A stretch of DNA of 31,343 nucleotides from JBBSEZ01 sp038239195 (lineage in GTDB: Bacteria > Planctomycetota > Planctomycetia > Gemmatales > Gemmataceae). Position 1 is the stretch's first letter. The number at the start of each line of letters is the position of its first letter. The DNA lies in NCBI GenBank assembly GCA_038239195.1, contig JBBSEZ010000055.1, forward strand, positions 1 through 31,343, written 5' to 3'. Of this stretch, positions 16,922 through 23,967 are shown piece by piece. Under the pieces are notes generated by a model. It saw only the letters and a program-made list of their open reading frames with translations, ran no database searches and had not been told where the DNA came from. Position numbers and translations under genes: made by a program.

Positions 16922-16987
16922 CCGTGTAGCCGCGACGGGGAGCGGAGCGCCTCCATTGCGTTGCGCTCCGCGTAAGCGGCTACACGG
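16922..16987. repeat. Nested palindrome downstream of the cytochrome gene
   Basis: Outer arms CCGTGTAGCCGC (16922-16933) and GCGGCTACACGG (16976-16987) are perfect over 12 bp. Inner arms GCGGAGCGC (16942-16950) and GCGCTCCGC (16963-16971) are perfect over 9 bp. It begins 28 bp past the cytochrome stop and lies 97 bp before the protease start. There is no U-run. It may end cytochrome transcription or be a dispersed element. Confidence 0.6.
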
Positions 16988-17015
16988 GCCCGTGGGGCGC
17001 TCCGAGGACGGCGGC

Positions 17016-19967
17016 TCATTGTCCGCGTTCGACGCCGCACGCGGCGGACGCGATCCGCAACTTCCAGTTCTCGATCGGCGTCCCCTCGAGCTCCAGATGG
17101 CTGCACAGGTAATGGAGCCGGCGAGTCGCCGGGCCGTCGGGCGCCGTCTGGAAGAGGTTCCGCAAGAAGTACGGCGGGATGGCCTGGTAGTACAGCGTCG
17201 CGCGAACCTCGACGCGGGACGAATCGACGGCGCCCGGGAGGTCGATGCGGTAGAGCACCTCGTCGGACCCGCTGCCGTCGTTGTAGCGGGGGTCTTTGGC
17301 GGTCTCCGGGTCGGGATGAGTCGCCTGGAGGAACCGTCCCGTCAGGGCCGGGCCGGGGCCCTCCCGCTTCCAGCCCCGCGGCAGGAGGCGGTTGTCCTTC
17401 ACCGTCTGGCAACCGTGGACGAAACTGGTCGTGAACTCGCCCTTCGCATTCCGCAGCAGCACCTCGTACACCTGGACCTGATCGGGCGACGCGATCACCT
17501 CGTGGTGCTTCTGATACTGCTGCCGGCCCGAGGCCCGGTCGCGGGCGAAGAACTCCGTCGGCAGCGGCTGGCCGTCGGCGCCGAGCAGCACCCCCAGTTC
17601 GTTCGTGCGGCCCGAGGACCAGAGGGAGCGCTCCGGCCCACGCCCGTCCGCCTTCTGGACGACCGACAGTTCCAGAAACGCGCGGCGGAACCCGACGCCG
17701 CTCGGGAAGCGATGTCCCACCTTGTTCTTGACGACGACGCGGGCCGTCAGCCGGTTGGGGCCCTGCCAGTCGGCCTTCACGTCCAGCGACGCGACTTTGC
17801 GGGCGGTTTGGACGAAGTTGTCCATCGCGTGCGCGATGCCCTGTTTCGAGCCCGTCATGAAGTCGGTCTTGCAAACGCCCAGCACGTCGTCGCACTGGTT
17901 GAACATCTCCACCAGAAAAACGTTCAGGCCCGTAAAGTTGTGCCGCCGGAAGCCCTCGTCGCGGGTGCGGACGTGGAGCCGGTCGTGCGGGGCGAGGTTC
18001 TCGGCCTCCGGGTAGGTCGTGTCCTGGATCGCCGCGATCCGCGACCGCACCTGCGGCAGGTCGATGCCGTGCCGCTCGTCCTTCAGCCCGCGCGCCATGT
18101 GGCAATCCTGACACGACTTCGCCAGCGGGTTTTGCTTGTCGATCTCGTTCTCGTATTCGCTGTTGAGCCACTCCAGGTAGGTCGCCTGCTCGACGTGGTG
18201 GTGGAACTTCCTGAACAGCGGAACGACCTCGGACCGGGTCAACTCGTCCGGGCCGTGCTCGGAGCCCGCAGGGCCCAGCGGCTTATCGACGTTGGGCAGG
18301 GCTACCGCGTGACAGGTGCCGCAGAGCTGCGACGACTTCAGGAACGGACTGTGCTTCGGCAGAAGGCCCGTGGCGTGCTCCATCGCGTACGGCGCGATCT
18401 CGTCGTCCTTGAACGGTCCGTAGAGCTCTCCTTTCTTGCCCAGGTGGAAATTGCCGGAGATCGACGTTTCGAGAAAGTACTGGAGGTAGGGGCGGTGGTC
18501 GGTGGGGGGCTGCGCGCGCGGCTGCATGCGGTGGCAGACCATGCAGCTAACGCCGTCGCGGGCCAGGGCGCCATGTTTCGAGGCGCCGTGCCCAGGGTGT
18601 TCGCCCGGGCCGGCGACCGCATGCACGTGGGCGAGCGAGAACTTTCCCGCCGCTCCCGGGCGATCGAGCTCGAACTGCCTTTTGCCCATCGCCGCGTGAC
18701 AGCGCAGGCAGGTGTCGGTCAGCTTCTCGCTCAGTTCCGCCGCGAGCGCGGGATCGGAGCGGAACTCGTCGCGCACCAGGCGGGCCTCGCTCTCGAGTTG
18801 CGCGTAGAAGATGGGGTCGCGGCCTGCCAGCGCCATCGGCGTCCAGCGCCACTCCCCGTAGGGCGAAACGTCCCAGCCGGGCGCCCCGTACTCCACGCTC
18901 TTCCCGGTCGGGACGAACATCGATGGCCCGAAGGGGGCCACCAGCCCCGCGTGACAGCTCATGCACTGGTTGGAGGTGACGAATTCCTGCGATGGCCCCC
19001 GGCTGTTGACGGCCCAGTCGTGAGTGACCGGCGGCAGGTGGGCCACGTCCGAAAGGCCGACGCGCTCGATCGAGTCGAAGAAGCTCTGGAATCGCGGTTG
19101 GGCGCGGTGGGCCGGTCGCGCCGGCGCTTTGGGGCGAGCGCATCGCGGGTGCGAGTCGTGCCGAGGATCGCCGGGCGCGGCGCCTTCGGCCTTCCGGCCG
19201 TCTGGCCGCCACGAATCATCGACCCGGAACAGGATCGGCTCCCCCGGAAAGCCGGCGACGTTCCGCAGCGAGGCGAACGTAAACTCGTTGGCGTCGCTGG
19301 CGGGCGCCGCGCCGGGCGATTGCGTCGCGGCGTGACAGCGGACGCAATAGTGCCCGAACCCGGACACCGGATGCTCGAACGGGTAGCGGTGATTGTCGGC
19401 CGCGCACTGGCCCTTGACGGGGTTGCTCCAGAACCAGCCATCGCGCGAGCCCGCCGAGTCCTTGACCATCACGGTCCACGATTCCAGCGCGCCCCAGAGC
19501 TCCTCTTCCGTCTTGCCCCGGTGCCGGATCGCGGGGGCGGCGTACTGTTCCTTGACGATCATCTCGCCATCGGGGACCTTGCCCACCCGGCCGTTCATCA
19601 GCCAGCGCATCGCGCCCGGCGAATAGTACACGCGCACCGCCGGGTGGGTGCCGTAGTATTTGCCTGCCACGTAGGGCCCGGTGTCGCGGACGCACTTGTC
19701 CCGCAGCCAGCCCAGCTTGACGTACTGGCGCGCGTTCAAAAAATCGAAGAGCTTCCCCTCGAACTCGGGCACGGCGAGCTGACTGGGGAGCGGCAAGTCG
19801 CTCGGCTGGCCCAGTTCCGGCGCCGGGGCGTCGGGACGTTGAGGGGCGCCGATCGCTTCAGGGCGCGAACGGGCCCTGGTCAGGTACGTCGCGCTGAGGC
19901 TCAGGAGAAGCAAGCTTCCCATTGCGGTTACTTGCCAGGGCCGTTTTCGCCAGGGGGCGACGTGCAT
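17016..19967 (-). CDS. Six-heme membrane-anchored cytochrome c
   Basis: A 983-residue protein with an N-terminal signal-anchor (WQVTAMGSLLLLSLSATYL, ~11-29). Six CxxCH heme sites start at Cys208 (CVRCH), Cys335 (CMSCH), Cys420 (CLRCH), Cys475 (CMVCH), Cys549 (CGTCH) and Cys619 (CQDCH). Many extra His residues could be distal ligands. Residues ~255-300 are an Arg/Pro/Ala linker. The last ~320 residues have no heme and look beta-rich (ADWQGPNRLTARVVVKNKVGHRFPSGVGFRRAFLELSV), as in large planctomycete multiheme proteins. Likely a periplasmic electron carrier or oxidoreductase; the substrate cannot be read from sequence. ATG 19967 has AGGAG 7 bases upstream, a strong site. It lies 58 bp after the Popeye-like gene on the same strand, so co-transcription is plausible. 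No cytochrome maturation operon is nearby. Confidence 0.88.
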   Translation of the reverse strand: MHVAPWRKRPWQVTAMGSLLLLSLSATYLTRARSRPEAIGAPQRPDAPAPELGQPSDLPLPSQLAVPEFEGKLFDFLNARQYVKLGWLRDKCVRDTGPYVAGKYYGTHPAVRVYYSPGAMRWLMNGRVGKVPDGEMIVKEQYAAPAIRHRGKTEEELWGALESWTVMVKDSAGSRDGWFWSNPVKGQCAADNHRYPFEHPVSGFGHYCVRCHAATQSPGAAPASDANEFTFASLRNVAGFPGEPILFRVDDSWRPDGRKAEGAAPGDPRHDSHPRCARPKAPARPAHRAQPRFQSFFDSIERVGLSDVAHLPPVTHDWAVNSRGPSQEFVTSNQCMSCHAGLVAPFGPSMFVPTGKSVEYGAPGWDVSPYGEWRWTPMALAGRDPIFYAQLESEARLVRDEFRSDPALAAELSEKLTDTCLRCHAAMGKRQFELDRPGAAGKFSLAHVHAVAGPGEHPGHGASKHGALARDGVSCMVCHRMQPRAQPPTDHRPYLQYFLETSISGNFHLGKKGELYGPFKDDEIAPYAMEHATGLLPKHSPFLKSSQLCGTCHAVALPNVDKPLGPAGSEHGPDELTRSEVVPLFRKFHHHVEQATYLEWLNSEYENEIDKQNPLAKSCQDCHMARGLKDERHGIDLPQVRSRIAAIQDTTYPEAENLAPHDRLHVRTRDEGFRRHNFTGLNVFLVEMFNQCDDVLGVCKTDFMTGSKQGIAHAMDNFVQTARKVASLDVKADWQGPNRLTARVVVKNKVGHRFPSGVGFRRAFLELSVVQKADGRGPERSLWSSGRTNELGVLLGADGQPLPTEFFARDRASGRQQYQKHHEVIASPDQVQVYEVLLRNAKGEFTTSFVHGCQTVKDNRLLPRGWKREGPGPALTGRFLQATHPDPETAKDPRYNDGSGSDEVLYRIDLPGAVDSSRVEVRATLYYQAIPPYFLRNLFQTAPDGPATRRLHYLCSHLELEGTPIENWKLRIASAACGVERGQ

Positions 19968-20025
19968 CTCTCGCTCCTTCGTCCGGGCCTACCGGGCCCA
20001 CCACGTACGACACCGGTCTGGCGAT

Positions 20026-20574
20026 TCACCCCGCCGCCGATCCTGACGTAACGCCCGCGCCACCGTCGCGCTGGCCTGGCCGCCTCCAGGTGGAGGGCCG
20101 CAGCTTGACGATGGAGCACCACATCCTCCGCGTCAACAGGTTGACGAGCTCGCTGCGGGACAGTCGGCTGAAGGCGATGTCCCGCAACACCCCTTCCTCC
20201 CTGGTCAGTTGCTGATGGCAAGCGTTCTCGACGTCCAGCACCTTCGCCGGGCCCTCCCAGGTGACGCGGGCCAGCAGAGTAAGGAGCTCTTCGCGCGAGA
20301 GGTCGTGGAACGCGGCCTCGCCGACCCTCTCTTGCTTCGCGGTGAGGGTCAAGCGGCGCCGCTCCGCCAACAGGCGCCAAATCTGGAGCCCGTTGATGAC
20401 CAGGAACACGACGTGCCAGACCGTGGGGCCGTAGAGCGGCATCGGCTGGCAGGAGAAGAACAGCACGCCCAGCAGCAGACCGGCGCACGTCAGGAGGCGC
20501 AGCCACAGCATGTCCCGGGCGAGGAAGGAGATGAGGTACAACACGTTCGCGGCGTGGATGCAGAGCTCTACCAA
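20026..20574 (-). CDS. Popeye-like three-helix membrane protein lacking a cNMP domain
   Basis: About 182 residues. Three membrane helices at ~7-20, 23-40 and 49-66 (ANVLYLISFLARDMLWLRLLT, then QPMPLYGPTVWHVVFLVINGLQIWRLLAERR) closely follow the N-terminal module of bacterial Popeye-type proteins. A cytoplasmic part follows. Bacterial Popeye relatives continue into a cyclic-nucleotide-binding-like domain. Here there are instead two related 18-residue segments, FHDLSREELLTLLARVTW (89-106) and FSRLSRSELVNLLTRRMW (135-152), and then a short basic/glycine tail. The start is TTG 20574 with GAGGG 7 bases upstream; a TTG at 20616 is an alternative. It is 58 bp upstream of the cytochrome gene on the same strand. 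The function is unknown, and the Popeye link is by pattern recognition only. Confidence 0.65.
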   Translation of the reverse strand: MVELCIHAANVLYLISFLARDMLWLRLLTCAGLLLGVLFFSCQPMPLYGPTVWHVVFLVINGLQIWRLLAERRRLTLTAKQERVGEAAFHDLSREELLTLLARVTWEGPAKVLDVENACHQQLTREEGVLRDIAFSRLSRSELVNLLTRRMWCSIVKLRPSTWRRPGQRDGGAGVTSGSAAG

Positions 20575-20695
20575 GACGTTGCCCTCAAGGGGACGAACCG
20601 CGGCGGAGGGCCGCAACCCTTGGCCCTCCCGGCCATCGAGGCGACGGGGGCCGAATTCTTCTCTCCCTTGGGCGAGCGGCAGGAAAAGGCCTACT

Positions 20696-20725
20696 TGTAG
20701 GACGGCTCAGGAGAGCCGTCCTACA
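20696..20725. repeat. Perfect 13-bp hairpin with 4-base loop
   Basis: TGTAGGACGGCTC (20696-20708), loop AGGA, GAGCCGTCCTACA (20713-20725). It lies between divergently transcribed genes, ~120 bp before one start and ~250 bp before the other, so it is not a terminator of either visible neighbour. A dispersed palindromic repeat, operator or leader element is possible. Confidence 0.65.
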
Positions 20726-20902
20726 GCAAACCGAGCCCTGCCGGTCCCCTTAAAACATCGACCCGCGGGAGGCCCGGGGGGTGGGCCTTCTGGGAACGAT
20801 TGCGCTACCGCGCGACGCCATTCCCGAAAAAGCCGTTCAACCGCCACGCCCGTTGCGCCCCGCGCGCGGACTTGCCTGCTTGCCTCCCTGGCGCCACGCG
20901 GA

Positions 20903-20918
20903 TGGCACGACGTCTGCC
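20903..20918 (+). promoter_or_regulatory. Sigma-54-type -24/-12 promoter
   Basis: TGGCACGACGTCTGCC matches the TGGCACG-N4-TTGC consensus except for one T in the -12 box. GG (20904-20905) and GC (20916-20917) are exactly 10 bases apart. Transcription would start near 20929, giving a ~49-base leader with the AGGAGG of the 49-residue gene. Confidence 0.55.
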
Positions 20919-20977
20919 TTCCCTTATCTCCATCCGCGGCCGACGGTTGACGGCCGACCTACCCAGGAGGACGTACG

Positions 20978-21127
20978 ATGCGCATCCGATTCTTCACCTT
21001 GGCCGTGGCGGCGTTGGCCCTCCTCCAGGCAGGTTGTGCGGCGGGCTTCCGCGCCGGGGGCGACCACGGCGGCGTGGGCGCCGGTGCGGCCATCGGCCAC
21101 CCCCCGGCCACGTACGTCCAGCCGTGA
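20978..21127 (+). CDS. Small exported protein, 49 residues, lipoprotein-like
   Basis: ATG 20978 is preceded by a perfect AGGAGG at 20965-20970 with 7-base spacing. The product starts MRIRFFTLAVAALALLQAGC, a typical signal peptide of ~18 residues ending in AGC. Cys20 could be lipidated, although Gln at -3 is unusual for a lipobox. The mature part is only ~29 residues, rich in Gly and Ala (GVGAGAAIGHPPATYVQP) with an early His-Gly-Gly. The gene is a self-contained unit: a sigma-54-like promoter ~50 bp upstream of the predicted leader's end, a strong ribosome-binding site and an intrinsic terminator 27 bp after the stop. Such signals imply real and possibly strong, regulated expression. No family is recognised; the function is unknown. 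Confidence 0.75.
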   Translation: MRIRFFTLAVAALALLQAGCAAGFRAGGDHGGVGAGAAIGHPPATYVQP

Positions 21128-21153
21128 GCTCTCCACGCCCCGTCTCCTGATCG

Positions 21154-21181
21154 CCCGCAAGCCAGGCACTTGCGGGTTTTT
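21154..21181 (+). terminator. Intrinsic terminator of the small exported-protein gene
   Basis: Perfect 8-bp stem CCCGCAAG (21154-21161) / CTTGCGGG (21169-21176) with a 7-base loop, followed directly by TTTTT. It lies 26 bases after the stop codon at 21125-21127. It is the only classical stem-plus-U-run terminator I see in the window. Confidence 0.88.
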
Positions 21182-21508
21182 CGTTTCCCAGCGCGTAAGC
21201 CCAACCTGGGGCCGTGACGAAGTGCGAGCTCTGGAGAGAGCAGTTAACGCGGGCATTCTTCCGCGGTCGAAACAGGGGGCAGAGGCCCGTCCGCCCCGAC
21301 CGAATGGGCGACACGCGGCCTCTCAGAAGGGGGAAGCTTGTTGCCCGTTTGCTCGGGCGCCAGGCCCTGCTCTTCTCCGTTCCCTCCCCTCCTCAATGCC
21401 GAGGTCGGTCGCGGCCGTGGAATGGCCGTCGGCCGAGCGCGCGACGCGGGCGAGTCGCGGGCCGTGGGCCAGCTCTCGGCCCTTCCTCTCCTCAGGCGGA
21501 GTCGCACC
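21182..21508. other. Intergenic region upstream of the ketosynthase gene
   Basis: About 330 bp between the terminator and the FabF-type start. It presumably contains that gene's promoter, but no convincing -35/-10 or -24/-12 pair was found. Open frames crossing it have non-coding codon texture. A GGAG lies 7 bases before ATG 21509. Confidence 0.4.
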
Positions 21509-22798
21509 ATGCGCAGAGTGGCTATCACGGGGCTGGGGGTGGTGGCCCCAAACGGCGTGGGCAAGGAGGCCTTCTGGTCGGCATGCCTCCAGGGCAAGAG
21601 CGGCGTCGGGCCGATCCGCAGTTTCGACGCCTCGTCGCACCCCGTCGGCATCGCCGCGGAGGTGCCCGACTTCGACCTCCTGCCGTTCGTGCCGGGGCCA
21701 CACCGCAAGAGCCTGAAGATCATGGGCCGCGCGGCGCGCTTCGGCGTGGCGGCGGCCGGTCTGGCCGTGCTCGACAGCGGGCTCGACTTGCCGCGCGAAA
21801 ACCCCGAGCGCGTCGGCGTCGTGCTGGGCACGGGCGTGGTCCCGGTGGACCTGCCGGAGGTGGCGCGCCTGATCTCCGACGCCTGCGGGGACAACGGCAA
21901 GTTACAGGTCGATCGGCTGGGCAAGCGCGGCAAGGAAGCGCTCTTCCCACTGTGGGTCCTGAAGTACCTGCCAAACATGGTGGCGGCCCACGTGTCGCTG
22001 ATCCACGGCGCCCAGGGCCCGAACAGCACCATCACCACCGCCTGCGCCGCCGGCACCCAGGCGGTGGGCGAGGCCTTTCGGCTCATCGCCCGCGGCGACG
22101 CCGACCTGATGCTGGCCGGTGGGGCGGATAGCCGCATCGACCCGCTGCTCCTGCTGGCCTACTCGGCCCTGGGCGCGCTGAGCCCCGGCAACCGTGCCCC
22201 CGCGGAGGTCTCGCGGCCTTTCGACCGGCAGCGCGATGGCTTCGTGCTGGGCGAGGGCGCGGGCATGCTGATGCTCGAGGAGCTCGACCGGGCCAAGAAG
22301 CGCGGCGCGACCATCTACGCGGAGGTGCTGGGCCTGGGCTCGAGCTTCGACGCCTACGGCGTGACCAGGCCCGACCCGGAAGCGGGCGGGGCCACGCGCG
22401 CCATCCGCTGGGCGCTACAGGAGGCCCGCATCGACGTCCACGACGTCGATTACATCAACGCGCACGGCACCAGCACCCGGCTCAACGACCAGATGGAGAC
22501 GGCGGCGGTCAAGCGCGTCTTCAACGGCAACGCCGAGGGCTTGCCGCTGTCGTCGATCAAGTCGATGATCGGCCATCTGATCGGCGCCGCCGGCGCCGTC
22601 GAGGCGGTCGCCCTGGCCCTGACCCTGCACGAGGGCGTGCTGCCGCCCACCATCAACCAGGAGCAGCGCGACCCGGAGTGCGACCTCGACTACGTGCCGA
22701 ACTGCGCCCGCGACTGCCCGGTCGAGACGGCCGTCTCGACCAGCTTCGGCTTCGGCGGGCAGAACGCGGCCCTGGTGATGGGCCGGTTGCGCGACTGA
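21509..22798 (+). CDS. fabF: Beta-ketoacyl-ACP synthase II (FabF-type)
   Basis: A 429-residue cytoplasmic condensing enzyme, close to the usual ~412 for FabF. It extends acyl chains by decarboxylative condensation with malonyl-ACP. The thiolase-fold catalytic set is complete: Cys179 in TTACAAGTQ, His319 in INAHGTSTRLND and His356 in SMIGHLIGAAG, with Lys351 nearby and GFGGQNA at the end. Small differences from canonical FabF are a modest insertion around 120-145 (DACGDNGKLQVDRLGKRGKE) and Gln in GFGGQN, where many have His or Thr. No acyl carrier protein, FabG or FabZ gene is adjacent, so it is either a dispersed housekeeping gene or a second ketosynthase for a specialised lipid. ATG 21509 (MRRVAITGLG) is the family-typical start. 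Confidence 0.9.
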   Translation: MRRVAITGLGVVAPNGVGKEAFWSACLQGKSGVGPIRSFDASSHPVGIAAEVPDFDLLPFVPGPHRKSLKIMGRAARFGVAAAGLAVLDSGLDLPRENPERVGVVLGTGVVPVDLPEVARLISDACGDNGKLQVDRLGKRGKEALFPLWVLKYLPNMVAAHVSLIHGAQGPNSTITTACAAGTQAVGEAFRLIARGDADLMLAGGADSRIDPLLLLAYSALGALSPGNRAPAEVSRPFDRQRDGFVLGEGAGMLMLEELDRAKKRGATIYAEVLGLGSSFDAYGVTRPDPEAGGATRAIRWALQEARIDVHDVDYINAHGTSTRLNDQMETAAVKRVFNGNAEGLPLSSIKSMIGHLIGAAGAVEAVALALTLHEGVLPPTINQEQRDPECDLDYVPNCARDCPVETAVSTSFGFGGQNAALVMGRLRD

Positions 22799-22820
22799 GG
22801 AACGTTGTGCCGACGACGAC

Positions 22821-22835
22821 GCGCCTCGGAGGCGC
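22821..22835 (+). terminator. Short GC hairpin after the ketosynthase gene
   Basis: GCGCCT-CGG-AGGCGC, a perfect 6-bp stem with a 3-base loop, lies 22 bp past the fabF stop. There is no U-run, so termination activity is uncertain. Confidence 0.3.
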
Positions 22836-22946
22836 ACCGGGGCGAGATGGACTGGTACGCGCTGGCTCGCCGGCCGAAAGACGTCGCCGTACGCAACGAG
22901 GAAGAAGTATCTCGAAGGTCGTTTTTATCCCCAAGAGGAGTGTACG

Positions 22947-23210
22947 ATGGCACAGCAAGAGAAGACAACGGTCCGGGACAGGCGCGGCTTCTACGTGCAT
23001 GCGGCGGTCTACGCGGTCGTGAACGCCTTGCTCGTGGGCATCAACTTCGCGACGTCGAGCGAGCACCTGTGGTTCAAGTGGCCGTTGCTCGGCTGGGGCA
23101 TCGGCCTGCTGGCGCACGGCGTCGTGGCGTTCGCCTTGCCGAGGAGGCGTGCGGTGAGAGGGCGGCTGATCGCAAGGGAAATGACGAAGAACGCTGCGGA
23201 GCCATCGTAG
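22947..23210 (+). CDS. 2TM domain protein, 87 residues
   Basis: A small membrane protein. After a charged N-terminus (MAQQEKTTVRDRRGF) come two hydrophobic helices, ~16-34 (YVHAAVYAVVNALLVGINF) and ~43-66 (KWPLLGWGIGLLAHGVVAFAL), then a basic tail. The FYVHAAVYAVVN...HLWFKWPLLGWGIGLLAHG pattern is typical of the 2TM domain (PF13239), found alone or fused to regulatory domains; its role is unknown. GAGGAG lies 6-7 bases before ATG 22947. It follows fabF by 148 bp and converges on the lipoprotein gene, with 30 bp between stops. Those 30 bp hold a weak 6-bp inverted repeat (23211-23216/23229-23234). Confidence 0.82.
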   Translation: MAQQEKTTVRDRRGFYVHAAVYAVVNALLVGINFATSSEHLWFKWPLLGWGIGLLAHGVVAFALPRRRAVRGRLIAREMTKNAAEPS

Positions 23211-23240
23211 GGGCGCGACGAGGGAGGTGCGCCCGCCCCC

Positions 23241-23810
23241 TTACCGCGAATCGACCCCGGCCCCGGGATGGCCCCCAGCCAGCAGGTAGACGTACAGCAC
23301 GCCGGCGACGACGGCAAGGACGACGACAAAGAGAAGGACGTCGCCTGCTGTCTCCCCTGCTTTCCGCAAAACCCACACCACCTTCTGGCCCGCGGAAAGT
23401 GTGGGCCCCGGCACGGCGATCTCGGGGAGTGCGCTCTCGGGAAGGGCGCACCAACAGTAGCGCCCGGGGGGCAGCGGGACCTTCTCCTCGCCGATGACGG
23501 CGAGGAGTTGTCCATCCTCTCCCCTCTCAAACCCGACCGGCCCGTAGCTCTTCAGACGGAACAGGCCGTGCAGGTCGCCGGGCCCGTTGGCCGGGCCGCC
23601 TCCATCCGCGGCTCGAGGCGAGGCATCGTCCGGCTTGTCCGCCCGGCGATACAGGCCGTAGGGCCCGTTGGAGGGCGCCTGCGCCATCTCACGGTCCGGT
23701 TCGGCGGGACATGCGGCGACCACCTCGCCGTCGTGGCAGATGGGAACACTTCCGCAGCCGCTGACGAGGGCCCCAAGCAGGGCAAAATAGGCGGTCACCT
23801 GGCGAGGCAT
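23241..23810 (-). CDS. Putative lipoprotein with C-terminal membrane helix
   Basis: A 189-residue protein. The signal peptide MPRQVTAYFALLGALVSGC has a good lipobox (LVSGC, Cys19). The mature region begins with a small Cys-containing segment (GSVPICHDGEVVAACPAEPD), then a hydrophilic Pro/Gly/Asp-rich stretch, a central domain with LHGLFRLKSYGPVGFERGEDG and PPGRYCWCALPE, and a C-terminal membrane helix (VLLFVVVLAVVAGVLYVYLLAGG, ~157-179). A lipid anchor at one end and a membrane helix at the other is unusual. ATG 23810 has AGGAAG ~6 bases upstream; an ATG at 23828 adds 6 residues. It lies 157 bp after the propeller gene on the same strand, possibly with its own promoter. No family recognised. 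Confidence 0.7.
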   Translation of the reverse strand: MPRQVTAYFALLGALVSGCGSVPICHDGEVVAACPAEPDREMAQAPSNGPYGLYRRADKPDDASPRAADGGGPANGPGDLHGLFRLKSYGPVGFERGEDGQLLAVIGEEKVPLPPGRYCWCALPESALPEIAVPGPTLSAGQKVVWVLRKAGETAGDVLLFVVVLAVVAGVLYVYLLAGGHPGAGVDSR

Positions 23811-23967
23811 GGGCGCTTCCTCGTGCAACGAGACAGGGAATGGGCCTTGTTCGGGTCGTCTTCGTGGGAGGCCGGCACGGTAACGAAAAGCGAAATCTTT
23901 GCAAGAGCAACCAGGGCTCGCCGTCGCTACGGTCCCCTCGCCAGCGACGAGTTCTAGCTGATGGCCG

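Larger units (their letters stand above)
20575..20977. other. Divergent intergenic region, ~400 bp
   Basis: It lies between the leftward Popeye-like gene and the rightward small exported-protein gene. It holds a perfect 13-bp hairpin at 20696-20725 and a sigma-54-like promoter at 20903-20918, both listed separately. The rest is GC-rich with no supported gene. I found no clear promoter for the leftward gene. Confidence 0.5.

Noticed and set aside
19070..19225. Possible compensated frameshift in the cytochrome gene, around the Arg/Pro-rich segment
   Set aside because: Third-position GC stays high in the accepted frame through the whole segment, so it reads as a genuine linker.
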